DNA from: Lycocorax pyrrhopterus obiensis
Taxonomy: Eukaryota > Chordata > Aves > Passeriformes > Paradisaeidae
Assembly (NCBI GenBank): GCA_014706295.1
Contig: JACSVZ010000007.1
Location: 44,282,975-44,346,974 of the forward strand
Length of the DNA: 64,000 bases
Reading direction: 5' to 3'
In this document: in pieces, positions 39,351-52,690 of the stretch
How positions within the stretch are numbered: the stretch's first letter is position 1
How the letters are laid out: each line of letters opens with the position of its first letter
Notes under the pieces: model-generated
Databases searched by the model: none
Told to the model about the DNA's origin: nothing
The model's input: the letters and a program-made list of their open reading frames with translations, nothing else
Position numbers and translations under genes: made by a program

Positions 39351-42300
39351 TACTAAAAGCTGTGGCTTTTGTTCTTTGCCAAGTTTCTGAATTTAGTAAA
39401 ATGTGCTAATTGCTGTCTTTTCTGCAGCAAAATTTCCTTCCAGTGCAATATCACCTTCTAAGATGACTCTTTATGAACATTAATGGGCAGTTTAAGTCTC
39501 TGTAGTCCATTCCTTGTGCTGGCAAGACTTCTGAGAATGCAACAGTATGTCCACTTTTCATTGTTAAACAATACTGTCATATCTATGGGCATCAATTTGA
39601 CAGAAGATTACGACTAGAAGAAACAGCTGTAATACTCTTGCCATGATTGGAGCCCTTGCACTTCCACTGTAAATTTAGATCACTTTGCATTAGGTATTCA
39701 CTGAACTGGTTAAGATAACTTTAGACACTTAATCACTGTAGTGTTATTAAATAGTTGCATACTAATGTGTTCAGATGACTTGTAAGCCTCATGTAATCAG
39801 AGGCCAGTTGAGCCATCACAGTGTGTTAAAAGGAAAAGACAATTCTGTCTTGCTGGCTTTAGCTATATTGAAGTAAATGAAGCATGTTTTAATCATGGTG
39901 GGGTATTACTAGATTATCAGCTCTGGGGCTGATGCCCTTTTTTTGGCCACAATACCACAGTATGAAATGAGCCCAAGTATGTTTCTGATATGCTTATTTG
40001 CGTGTTTTGTTTTGTTTCTGTTTTTGTTTATTTTTGTTTGTTTGTTTTTGTTTTGTTTTGGGGATTTTTTTTCATTTGTCGTTTGCTTGTGGGCTTTTTT
40101 GTTTGGTTTTGTTTTTTTTTTTTTAAATCTGTTTTTGGTGGGGGTTGTTTAGCCCTAAAATCTAGTTACATCCAAGATGACAGAAGTTTCAAAGAGACAG
40201 CTTATACAGGATTTCCAAACTGGTATTTCTGGTCTGGTGAGAATATAAGGATAATTTTAAAAGAAAAAACAGGATTAAATTTCTGTTTTAATTCTATTTA
40301 CCTCCAGTTATAATTTTTTATTTACTTTATGCTACTTTCTGAGTGTAACACTTGATCTGTACTTGAGAAATACCACACGCTTGGTGGCTTTCAGTGACGA
40401 GAGTGAATGATGGGTGATGGAAAAGCTGAGCAGAAGGAGTTAAAAGTGTTTGTATGTGCTGCATCACGGGAGGTCCATGTGTTACTTTGGGATAGGACTG
40501 ACAGTATTCCATCTTGCTTTGTACAACCGAAGCTTTGACTTACTGTGCATATTAATAAAAAGGGAAGAAAGTGAAATGCTCAGTCTCCTTCTTCACTGCT
40601 GCTAATTAATAAGCAGAATTGCTATAGGAAAGATATTTGTCTTTGGGTTGCACACCCTTGTCAAATCAGACTAATTTCCTTCAGAAATTAGTATTGCTAC
40701 AGTTGTATTGCTACAGCTTTGTTAATCATACTGCAACTTTGTCTTTAATACTGTGCTAAGACAAATCAGACTAATATGACATTATCAGTCAGATGTATAG
40801 TCCATATGTCAGCCTGTGCTTGCATACATGCAATGTGGAACACAACTAGCAGGCTGCTTCATGCTCCCAATAAATCCATTTCCAGGGCAAGTACTGCCTG
40901 TGCATTTTTCAAGCCTTTTTAAGAGCTGCTCTTAAGAGCACTCCCATACAGTGTTTGGGCTTCTCCCTTTCAATCACTGGTGAACTGCCTCCCTAGCTTG
41001 TTTCAGAGCAGTGCTGGCAGGGGTAAGGGGATGAAGTGCAGTCTAATTTTTCCTTTTGACGTGCAAGAAGTCTTGACCATTTCAGTTTGTTAAATATTCA
41101 ATGGCACTTTTCCAGGGAGTGGTTTGTAGCCCTGGTGTTTTCTCCAAATGTCTTGTGAAACTTCCCTCGTGATTTCAAATTAATATAGCTTTTTCTTTTT
41201 GTACATAATGAAATGTAATTTAATGCTGTCTTTTGCAGTTGTGCTCAGAGATGGCTGGATTTCAATATTAATTGAACCACACACTGCTGCTTATATAAAT
41301 TATAAAACATGCTGAGATCTCTAGGGAAAGAGAATCATTAAAAAGAGGGACTATTGTTGCTATTACTGTTGTTACTAGGAGTAATTATTACCTTTTTATT
41401 TCTGGAAATTCTATACAGCATTTTTTCTATAGGAGCTCTCATTGTCTTGAGGCTTTTCTTGTGGTCTTTAAGCTTTAATTTGCGGCCTTAGGAAATCTTT
41501 TACATACAGTCTGAGACAGATTTTGTTACCAAAGAAAGCCCTCCTGGTGATGTAGTTCTGTGTTTAATTCTTGGCAGAGCTGGGGAAGCACTTGGCTTGG
41601 TTTGCCTGCTGTTGATCTTTTTCATGTAGCCTTATGTGAGATCTTGATAATTCTGAATTGCAGCTCAAAGGAAAGGGGACCACAGTGTATTTCAAGAATA
41701 CTGCAAAGAAATTATTCTATTTGATTTGAAACCTTGGTTTGATAAGCTTTTTTAGACATGTATAAATGATGCAGTTCCTTTTAGCAGCAGGACTAAAATG
41801 GTGATAATGTAGTTGGGCATTCAGTGAGGTCAGCGAGGTGCACATCTACACTGTTAAAAATGCATTTTGAAAGAAATGAAGGAACTGTTATACCAACAAA
41901 TGTAGCACTGACTTACCTCTGGGGTTTTTTTCTTGCATTTATGTGTTAAAGTTTTTAATTACTTATTGAATATACACTTATTGTGATACTGCCTGCCTGT
42001 TTGTAACAGGAAGTGAATACAGCAGTAGACTAGTTTTGTTGTGGTTTTTTGACAGTTTGAAAGTTGTGATGCTCTACTGATACAAGTGGATTTATGTTAA
42101 CTTATAGATATAAGGGTTTGCTCACTCCTTCTGTTTCTTTGAGTTTGGTGTGTCCTCCTGTGCCCTATGCATTATAATCTTGCAAACAATTATTTAAATC
42201 AAGCCAGTCTGTGTCGAACACTGGACATCTAAACGTGGATATTTCTCTTAGACTAGTTTCCCCAGGTCCCCTAGTGGTAGCAATGGGTTCTTTCAGGAGG

Positions 42301-43635
42301 CAGCCAAGGACAATGTCATTTGAGCTGTAGCTATAAATTGTATTTTGGTTGCTTGTATTTCTGTCTGTGGGTGGTAAGAGGTGATTAACCTTCTAATTTA
42401 GGCACCCAAAATCAGATGATATGAAACCTGCTTGCTTTTGAGATTTCTCCCCATACTCTGCAGTGTCTGGATACATATTGGATGTTAATGATCCCATGTG
42501 CTGCAGCCCAGGGATGGTTTGCCTTTATGACAGAAATGTGCTGTTATCAAGCAACAATAACTCAGGAGTGTCCCTTTAAGATATCACAGTGTTGTGTGAC
42601 AACATCAGTTGTAGTCTTCTGGCGCAGTCACCAAGCAGGTATCAGATGCTCTTTTGCAAGAGTTTCGTGATAGGAGAATGGAGCTGTGCAGCCACTGGCC
42701 AGTGACAATGTAGTTTGACACTAACTGATAAAGCTTTTTATATTGTGAGGTTGCTTGTAATGTTACAATGCTTTGAATCCTTATTTATTCATCATGGTTG
42801 CCTTGGGCAACAAGGCCATGATCCCCAACGAAGTCTGTGTTACAAGGAATAAGAATGAAATGCCGTACCTGTTATTTATACCTTCCTTTCATTTGAAGTA
42901 ACTTAATTTCTGCAGAGAAGCATTTAATAGTCTGCTAAAATAGCTCTGAACTTGTGACATGACAGTACAAGAATAAAATACAGCTTCAGCAAGCTCCCTG
43001 GAAATTAATTTGGTTCCATTTCAAAAGCACTGCTGATGCCCAGGTGTGTGGGGGAGGAACCTGGTATGTACAAACATGATAGATTTGTGATAGGGGACAG
43101 CTTATAATGTCCAGAAGATGCATCCTGTATCAAGTGGTGGGAAGAGAAGTGCTTTCTGCTCTGTATGCATTATTAAAGATTATAGCCATCTGGTGGGTGG
43201 AAAACTGGAAGAAACTTTATTTAGCAACTCTTTGCCTTTAGTACCTTTTCTGTATAAGAAATCTTAAAACTGAAATATTTGAAGTGAAATGAGTAGCATA
43301 AAATAGCTGGAAATTGTTTCAACTTGGTTGTAAGTGCCCAGTTAATTTCACAGTGGAATTATGGATGGTTTTCCAGTGCTTTTTATCACTAGCATACATT
43401 CCTTTATTAAAACTGAGGAATAGAAGACTTTACCTTGCTATTACCTTTGGTCCCTGACTGAAGGATCTCAGAGTATGAAGTCTCTCCAGAGGGCTAAGGT
43501 GGAATGCCCTGCTGAAAGAGTCACAGACTCCAGAGACCGCAAATGGCTTAGGGATAGGGGCACTTCAATCCAGAGAACCTGAAGGTTCATCCATGTGTTA
43601 GTTCATTAATTTTGCTGCAGAGACAGAAGCAGCTT
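39351..43635. other. Intergenic, with a T/G-rich low-complexity block
   Basis: No gene recognised. At about 39990-40150 the plus strand is a T/G-only style (TTTTG)n and (TTTGT)n block, which explains the Phe/Val/Leu-rich open frames there. Confidence 0.6.
39990..40150 (+). repeat. (TTTTG)n-like low-complexity tract
   Basis: Runs of TTTTGTTTTG and TTTGTTTGTTT with almost no A or C on the plus strand. Confidence 0.85.
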
Positions 43636-44360
43636 TCATTGCACTGGTACAGGCTGGGGGCTGACCTGCTTGTAAGCAGCTCTGCAGAGAAGGATCGGGG
43701 GTCCTGGTGGACAGCAAGCTGTCCATGAGCCAGCAGTGCACCCTTCCTGTGGCCAGGAAGGCCAGTGGTATCCTGGGGTGCATTAGGAAGAGCATTTCCA
43801 GCAGGTCAAGGGAGATGATCCTGCCCCTCTGCTCAGCTGTGGTGAGGCCACATTTGTAGTGCTGTGTCCAGTTCTGGGCTCCTCAGAAAAACAGAGACTT
43901 AGAGCTCCTGAAGTGGGTCCAGTGGAGGGCTACAAATATGGTTAAGGGTATGGAGCATCTCTCTCACAAGGAAAGGCTGAGGGAGCTGGGCCTGTTCAGC
44001 CTTGAGAACAGATGACTGAGAGGGGACCTTATCAATATCTGTAAGTGTCTGACAGGAGGATGCCAGGAAGAAGGATCCAGGCTCTGCTCAGTGGTGCCAA
44101 GCAATAGGACAAGAGGCAACAGGCAGAAACTGATGCACAGAAGGTTCCACCTGCACATGAGGAAGAACTTCTTTACTGTGCAGGTGACCGAGCACTGGAA
44201 CAGATTTGCTGTGGAGTCTCCCTCACTGGAGACATTCAAGAACCATCTGAATGCCATCCTGTGCAATGGGTGACCCTGCTTGAGCAGAGAGGTTGGACCA
44301 GATGACCTACTGTGGTGCCTTCCAACTTCACCCATTCTGTGATTCTGTGGTTCTGTGAAT
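43636..44360 (+). mobile_element. CR1 LINE, 5'-truncated, with ORF2 C-terminus
   Basis: The plus strand starts in reverse-transcriptase sequence [19 protein letters not shown] (about 43689). It continues through GHKLKH-type sequence RQKLMHRRFHLHMRKNFFTV and the frame SPSLETFKNHLNAILCNG. It ends with the tail AGATGACCTACTGTGGTGCC and ATTCTGTGATTCTGTGG. The frame is broken more than once. It is relatively well preserved compared with the copy at 36.3 kb. Confidence 0.93.
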
Positions 44361-47300
44361 TCTATTCAGTCGGAAATTCTTGGAAGAACAGGTGATATTT
44401 TGAAGATTATTTCTCCATGCTTTAGATCCAGATCTGGATTTTGGATTGTCTGCTCTCTAAACACAAAATTTAAGTTACTCGGATTTAAGTTGTTAAACAT
44501 AGAACCTTGCTGAGAAATTCAGAAGCAGGCTGATTTGGTACAAGTCTGAATAGTAATACAAGGTCTGGATCTTGGTTAACACCTGGTATTTTTAATCTGG
44601 CCGATTTCTGTTTCCAAAGCTATGAAGTTCCCAAGCAATGGACTATTACTACTGTTTTGAGAGGGTTTGTTCCATTGCCATGATTTCATTCCCATTGAGT
44701 AATGGTGTCCACCCTTTCCAAACTTCCCAGACATTTGCAGTTAAGAGGCAAGACTCTTCCTCACTTTTTTTCTGACATTGTGTCTGGAAATACTTAAACA
44801 TCCATCACACCCCCAGTGGAACTGCAGGGTAAAGTTATCTGTTCATTCATCTGCCTACCCTCCTGTCTGTGAGGACTTTTTAATATAAGCTGTTGTGGAG
44901 CAAATACGATTACCAAGAAAAGTAAAAGTAGGGGTTTTTTTTTAATCTTTTGGGACCAGCAACCTCCCACAGGAGGAGATCCAACATGTTTGACTTCAGT
45001 AAACTCTTTCTTTCTGTCTGTCTCCCTCTAGTTTCTGAAGTACAATTTAATGATATTTTGGTCTTTTCTGTTCCAGTGGTGCATCTGCTTCCATTTTTCT
45101 TTCAAGTGCTTTTATGATTCTTCCTGAAGTGTCTGTTGATGTGACATTTGCTCAGTTGCCTTTTTCACTGTCCTAGATGTAGGCATTTAAGCTGTTTCTA
45201 ATTAAAGACACAGGCAAGCAGGAAAAGATACTAACAATAGCAGCACTGTTATCTCCTCATCAGCGGTCTGTTCCTACACCTCCCTCTTACTCAGGCAGTT
45301 CTTTCTGGCCTTTTCCTCAGCTTATGCATTGTTACCTGGTTCAAGCAAATAGACTGTGTGGTGTTCCTGAGGAGTTAATTGCCATTTTCTGAAAATTCCT
45401 CATTTCCCTTACCTACTGTAGTGTGAATTTTTGCCTGTCAGCCACCTCTTCCATTAAATGAAAAGATGCTCTTCTGGGAGAGCCTGTGGATTTCAGTGAC
45501 CGCAAAATCACATGTTTGGGGGAAAAAAAAATTATCTCTGAGGTACCTAGAACCAAACTCACCCTGAATTAACCTGGGCTGTAAACAGATATAATTTATG
45601 GAACAAATAATGATAGGGACAAATCCTGACTATGCTTATCAGTTCATTGACTAATTTAATAGAAATTAGTCAAGTTAGGTTGGGTCCTACAATTTGAAGT
45701 GCTTGATACTCTGTCAAAGCAAGGATATGTGATTCAAAATTTGTGGCAAATCCTTGGTTTTCTGTACAGTTTTCTTTGTATTATCCTAACTACTGAGCAA
45801 GAGAAGGGCATCCTTTTGTCCTCCAAATACCAAAGGAGATGCACACCCTCTGGTCTGTCACTTGTTAGTTTCCTAGAATCATAAAAAGTGGTTCAGGATA
45901 GGACCTCATAGTAACTCAGTGTGTTCTTGTACTCAAAACAGGGTCATGGAAGGTGAATCAGTCCCTTGCTCTTTGAAATCTCTGGTCAAACACTGCCCAT
46001 AACCTACCCAGAGAATCACATTTGTCTGGTTATTACCATGGAGGTAGATCCTGAGATACCTGGATCTCAACTTTGACATGGCCCGGACAGGAAGAATGCT
46101 TTGATTCCTATTGGCAACTCCCTATGTGTAAACTGAATCACTCTCTTTTGCAATAGCAAATTTGTATTCATGAAAGCATTGACCTCTTAAACTCTACTGT
46201 GCCACCTTAGGACATAGGCAGGGGTTTGCTATCCAGTTAGTGCCTGCTGCTGAGAATGGCAGCCCTGAGCTGCACTTCTCCCGTTTTCTGGTTTCACACA
46301 CTGTCTACAATCTGCTGCCAAATGCAAACATGTTCTTTTCTGCCTGAGAGTTAATGGAAGCACACTCAGCAACATACAAAACACATTTAGACTCATAAAA
46401 CATAAATAATACCATTTGGTGGTGACATGCTGTATTAATGGATAGATCAGTCATGTTTCCATGCCATTATCTCAAGTCCCTGCCTGAAACTCATTGGCTA
46501 AAGGCAACTGATGTAGTACATTTTATCTTAAAACCTCCTCAAAACCTCAAAAGACTTTCTTTTCATCTTTGAAAGTTGGCTCTCACTGAAGTGAGAGGAC
46601 GTCTTTGCCCAGGAATATCCCTTCTGCTGCCTCTTCAGAGCCAGGCACAGAGAACTTTTTGCACCATCTGTATTAGGGTTGGACATTGCAGAGAAAAGAG
46701 CTCAGCAGCACTTCCAGTTGACTCTGTGACTCTTTTAAAGAGGGACAGATGGTCCTTTCTGGACCCTACTGGACCGACCCTACAAGGGGGTAAATGGGAT
46801 CCTTTTACAGGTTCTAACTTAGAATGGGCACTGCATTCCCAAGTTGATTAAAGCCAGTGGCACAAGGTAAGGCACTAATTTGTTTAGTTCATGAAAACAG
46901 GCCATAGTTTGCCCTTTAGTTAAGTGAATTTGACTGTAAAACTAGACCAACCCAAAGAAGGGATACACCCATAGAGTTACATTTTAATAATAGTTCCCAG
47001 TTAGTGAATTGTTTGCTGAATATAAAATTCTATTTCCCCTAGAAAATGTTTCTGTTCATGTGGGCCTTCAGATAATTCAGATGACAATGTCAGTATCTAT
47101 TCATGTGTCTTAATTTGTGGTCTGGTCACAGTCTTTGGTGCCTGTGGCATCTGTCTTACTGATACTCAGCCCAAGTCTCCTGGTCTTGTTTCTTTATTAT
47201 GTAGAAACTATATGGCATTTATTTGTGTATCTGCATGTTACTTTGGAATTGGATCCTAAAATATGACTATTGGAATTGGGAATTCAGAATTCTCTTACGC

Positions 47301-50300
47301 TCACTCACTGCAGTGCCTCTGTTCATGTATCTTCATGACTATCCTTCTTCCTATGAGTTCTCCCCGCTTGATGGCAGTACAACAACACTTACAGAAATAG
47401 GGAGTGCAGAAGAGCCTGAAGACTTGTACCTCAGCAGTGGTGAAAATGCATAATTTATGGTAACTGCTTACTTAAACTACCATGTGCCTTGTTTAAACTG
47501 GCTACATCTGTGTACGTTCTCCCTACAAGGCCCCAGCTGTGAGATTTTAGTAATGTGTATGTCCTGCTTAACTTGGTCTTCCAGAAACTAACATTTTAGC
47601 TGCTCGTTTGTAGCAATATTAACCTTTATAAACAGGCAAGAGTTTTTAGCGATTAAGGTGATGCCCCACTGTTCTCTAATTTGTGAAAGCAGTGCATGTA
47701 AAACAGCACTAATAGTTCAGGAAAAGCTAGAACATAATCTCCACGAACAAAGAGAAAATGTAGTAATTAAGAGACTAGAGCCATATCAATGACCACAGTG
47801 GTTCATTTCTGGCTCTGTCTGACAAGCCTTCGTGGTACATACCCAGCTGTCAACTCAGTGCAGTAGGATCTGAGACACCTTGAAAACAGTCTTGTTCTGT
47901 TTCTGATGCTTTGATCTTTTGTGCTTAATTGATGCTGACAAGTACTGGAGAATATCTGAGTGCAGTGACCTCTTTTTCCCATTTAATTTTCTCATTTTAG
48001 TTTGAAACCGGCCCTATATAGGATATAAATAGTGAGGCTATTTACATACCGTGTTCTGCTCCAGAGGATCACCAGGCAATTTTCAACTTCATACGCTTGG
48101 CATTACTAAAATAAAGCTACTTCTGGCATAAATGTTAGGGCTGCTTTGGCTGTGGTTATAAACAGAAATCTGGACTCTGCGAAAAAGTGCCAGGGGGATT
48201 TTTTATGTTTCAAGAAAGAAGACAAAACCTTTCTTCTAAAGCTTTTTTTTCACAAATGGTTTTTGCTGCAAAGCATGTTGTATAGTACTGCCTACAGCTG
48301 CCTTAGAAGCATGAAAGGTTGGGGCAGCCCTGTGAGCCTTTGACACTGGGTCTGGGAGTCCAATTATGCCAAACCTGATGATGAGACTCTTAAATCATCC
48401 CTTCTAGCATTTTAATTAAAGCAATCAGGCATAAGACTGGCAGCAGAACCACTTACAGGGAGCATTTCCATCTAAGGCTGAAAATTAAAGGAAAAAGGAT
48501 GGTGCTGAACATGGGTAAAAGAACCTTAAATTGCTTGAGCTCTTGTGATTGTAAGGAGGTAGGTTGAGTGAGAAGTGATATTAGAGTGAGGATTCCTAAG
48601 CAGTGGAAATGTTAAGTCTAAGAGTAATCTGCAAGAATGAGAGGTTGTCCTGCTTTTACTTCATTCTTTTCATTTAATGAAATCATATTAACCATGTTTT
48701 GTAGTACTTACTTTGCGGATAGGTGCTCAAAACCGAAGTTCTGTCCTTCTGCATTTTTTGTTAGTTATCCTACAGCCATGGAAAGGTGGAGCTAAATGCA
48801 TGAGGTGCACTCCTTAAAAACAAGAAAACCCAACTCTTTCTAGGGTGTAGCCTAGACGGGGTTTATACCCTGCCATGGTATGTATATTTGTTGTGGTCCT
48901 GGCTGGGATGAAGTTATGTAGTTGACTTCCTTCATAGCAGCTCACAAGGTGCTTGTGCTTTGTGGCTAAAACAGTGTTGGTAACACCGGTGTTTTGACTA
49001 CGGCTGCATGTTGCTTGCACAGTGTCAAGGCTTCCTCCTGTGAATAGTCTAGCAGTGGGCAAGAGATTGGGTGGGGACATAGTTGGGACAGTGATCTGAA
49101 TTAACCAAAGGGATATTCCATGCTGTATGATGTGCTCAACAGTAAAAGTTCAGGGAAAAGTGACATTTTTCTTTCCAAGCAACTGTTACATGTGGGGATG
49201 CACTCTTTCCTAGAAAGTGGCTCAACGTCTGCCTGCTTGCCAGTGGCAAGGTGTGGATACCTTCTTTTTGCTCTTCTTACACGGCTTTTGGTTTTCTTAT
49301 TAAATTGTCAATCTATCTATAAGCTATTTTCCTTCCTTTGATTTTTTAAATTATTGTCTCACAGGAGAGTTGAGTGATCCAAGGAAGGATGGGTGTTTGT
49401 TTGCTGGCTAGGGTCAGCACCCTGTGCTATTTCATCCTTCTCAGGATTTTTGTCCAGGATTTGTTGGGAATCGTATTCATGCTGCCTTTGTCCTTCACTT
49501 TGCCTAGCCTTTCCTGCTGTCCTTCACTCTCACATAGGCCTGTCTGCAAAACAGGATCAGTTGAAGCTGATGAAATAAAAAAAAAATTCCTTATGGACAG
49601 GATGGTACAAAGGTGAATATTCAACTGTTCAAAGGGAGAAGGTGTGATGACACTCACTAATGCCTTCCAAAGATTTCTAAGTATGAGGTATGTATTCCTA
49701 AACTGATAGGTTTTGAAAAACATCTGACTAAAAAGCATCAGGATCTAGAGCTTTTTTGTGGATACTCTTGTTTCTGTAGCAGGTCCACTGAAAAACTGGG
49801 TCTGAGCAAAAGGGGGAAAAATGGATCTGAATTCAGACTTTACAGCTTATATTGTTAACGTTCCCACAATAGATTTTGAATTAAAAGATGCCAGTGAAAT
49901 TAGAGTAGGTTACAGAATTTTGTTTATTGTCTCTGTTACATAAAACTTGATTGAATTTGCTTTACATTTTTGGCCCAAGTCATACCCAAAGCCATTACTA
50001 GCTGCTTTGAGAATATAAGAAGAGGATTCAGATTCTCTTAAATTAAATGAATTCTGAGAGCAAAAAAATTATGAAAGATTTGAGTTTTTGATTTCTCTTC
50101 TTGTTTCCAGACCTCTAATGTAACTGCTGCAAATTCATCTCCTGCACTATTCAGATGAGAAACCTGTCATTAGAAATATGACTTTTGAAATGTCCATTTT
50201 TACACAGGAATCCATAATTTGCCAATCTTATTAAAAAAAAATTTAAAATTTAAAAAAATAATAAAGGAAAGTAGGTAAAATAGGAAAGCAAAAGTACAGA

Positions 50301-50864
50301 AGTTGATATTACAGAAAATATTAGGCTCTAAGACCTTCTGCTACTGAAATAGCTGAGCCTTGCTCTGCTGCATACTTGAACATTCCAAGGTTGTTAGGGA
50401 CATGGGCACTGTGAAATTTCTTCTGGGGAATCATGTTTGAACTTCTAGTTTTACTAATTTCATATGGTGTTCCATCCCAACAAATAGAAGAAACTGACAA
50501 ACCACAAACAATGAATATATTTCTTCTTTATTATAATTTTTATTCTCCCTGTAGTGAGCTTAATAATACACTTGCATGTGGCTCTTGCATCATTTTGGCT
50601 ACTAAAAAATGAAACATTATGCCTTGCAATTTTCCTTTTCCTTGCTCTTCCCTTTGTTCTCTAGCAGGGACTATTTTGAATGTCTCCAGTTCATTAATAG
50701 CTGAGTATCTCAGGATCACACTAGTGAGACTAGAGGTTTTTCCCTTCTTGATATTCACAGAATCACTTGCTTCCCTCCTTATTCCCAATATGGAGATCAT
50801 CACTGGTCTGGGCATGTCATGCAGAAAATGCTCTCAAGGCTCAAAGGAGTAAGCAGCACAAAGT
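44361..50864. other. Intergenic, no gene recognised
   Basis: AT-rich sequence without a supported exon or RNA gene. A possible but very weak reverse CR1 tail lies at about 45874-46010 (AGAATCATAAAAAGTGGTTC, then AGGACCTCAT). Confidence 0.55.
45874..46010 (-). mobile_element. Possible relic of a CR1 3' end
   Basis: AGAATCATAAAAAGTGGTTC followed by AGGATAGGACCTCATAG resembles the reverse complement of a CR1 tail with several changes. The following sequence is too diverged to confirm it. Confidence 0.3.
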
Positions 50865-50869
50865 TTTCA

Positions 50870-51010
50870 TAGTATGGATTGGGTTGGAAGTGACCTTAAA
50901 GATCATCTAGTTCGAAGCCCCTTCCACAGGTAGAGGACCTTCCTGTAGACCAGGCTACCCAGAGCCTCGGCCAGCCTGGCCTTGAATGCCTCCATATAGT
51001 AACCCTTTTG
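50870..51010 (-). mobile_element. CR1 LINE 3'-end fragment
   Basis: The plus strand shows the reverse-oriented tail TGGGTTGGAAGTGACCTTAA, then AGATCATCTAGTTCGAAGCC, and CAGCCTGGCCTTGAATGCCT. The 5' side fades out after about 51010. Confidence 0.85.
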
Positions 51011-52484
51011 GTATCAACACAAGTAAGCCCTCTCTGTGGTATCTTGTTCCTTTCTGTCAGTATGCAGCCTTCTGCCTGTCCAAAATATTACTGACCTCAA
51101 GGAGAACAGAATAGGGGTTGTAGAAGAACTTTGTATTTCTCAGTCCTTATAACTGCATCCTGTACATAGAACAGATTCTTTTTAATTATAAAGATTTTGC
51201 CTTGATAGCAAGATTTGTGAAGCTTAGTTTCTCTTCAAAGCTCAGGCAAATATCTGTTAGTTGATGTGAATTTTGCAGTTTCAGGATTAATCAGTCTCAG
51301 ACTGCCCAAGCAAAACATGTTCCAAATCAAAATTGCTTTGTTCTCTCAGCAAAGCAGAGTGAAGTCACTACCTTTGCATCATAAACAAACTGCAGTTCTT
51401 TGGAAACTGGTTCCAGACCTGTGGCCCTCTTGATGAATGTGATCAGTCTCGAGTTTGAATAAAAAAACTCAAGACATCAGTAAATTCTATGTAATTTAGT
51501 GTTTTGGAATATATTACACATGGCATCCGTGAAGCAAGACAGTTAATTACTTTCAAGGATCTATCTGAAGCAGATCTGCCAGTGCCTGTAAATTTTAACA
51601 GGTATATGCCCAGTCAGCTGTGAATAGAGCTTTACGTAAAATCCATCTTGGCTGTTAGGCCTGAAACCTGATTAATCCACAAAGCTAATTAGGATTTGGT
51701 AATGTTAAAACTTTGGGATCAGGGAAAGTGGCAGCTCCTCTGGTGGAAGTTCATTGGCTGTAAAACATCACAAAAATTGTCCACCTCAGGCAATACTGAA
51801 TTCTTAAAACATGGTATGATTAGTGTGGAATGCCAGAATAATGAGAGGTTTATACAGGTGTTTTCCCACTTGCCAGGTTAGTTTTAATTGCCATATGTAG
51901 AAGCCAACTTGTATTAAAAGGAAAAAGCAACAAGCCAAATTCAGAGGTGACATAAATACCGTGTAATTTACACACAGCTATGGCAGTGTATGTGCACAGC
52001 AGTGTTATGTGGGCCATGTGCTAGGGGGCACAATGGCCAGTCTGTAGGCTGGGGATTGTGCTGATAGCTTCTGCAGCCCAGTCCTGCCTTGTTCAGAGTT
52101 TGAAATAATCCAGTCTGCAGCAATACACCTGAGTAGTGCATTTTCACTGGCAATTTGTCTTTAGCTCTGAATTCTCTCTTTCTACCTCCTCCTTTCAGCT
52201 AAATTTTTGCCAGCTGTGCAGTGAAGTCCAAGAGCTGAAGGACAGTGCTGGAATGCCTTCATGATGGCTATGGTCTAGCCGCATCTAGAGACCTGTTTCA
52301 TGGGAAGGATGTCTTTTTTTTTCTCTCTGCTGACTAGTCTTTTTGATGGAGTAGGCAGAGTATTCTCTCTCCCTTTAAAAAACAGGCCCCCAATTTTTAG
52401 CTTTCACTTCAAAGCCTAATTTTCCAGAGTAGTGAAAGTAATGCAAATGAAAGGGAAATTTTCCCTTGTGGGATAACTGGCAAA
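51011..52484. other. Intergenic, no gene recognised
   Basis: Plain sequence with a short T run at about 52311-52323. No coding or RNA signature was seen. Confidence 0.55.
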
Positions 52485-52690
52485 CACATCAACATAAACA
52501 AGAGCTTATTTATGCTGAGGGTGGCAGAGCACTGGCACAGGCTGCCCTGGGAGATCTCCCTGTGTGGAGACATTCAAAACCCACCTGGAAGAGTTCCTGT
52601 GTGACCTGTTCTAGGTGACCATGCCTTGGCAGGTTGGACTAGGTGATCTCCAGAGGTTCCTTCCAATCCTTTCTGTGTTTGTGATTTCTG
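52485..52690 (+). mobile_element. CR1 LINE 3'-end fragment
   Basis: The plus strand carries GCAGAGCACTGGCACAGGCT, ACATTCAAAACCCACCTGG and the tail TTGGACTAGGTGATCTCCAG then AGGTTCCTTCCAATCC. These are the last roughly 200 bp of a CR1 element. Confidence 0.88.

Noticed and set aside
43964..44335. A 123-codon minus-strand frame
   Set aside because: It is antisense to the CR1 copy whose real remnant frame runs on the plus strand.
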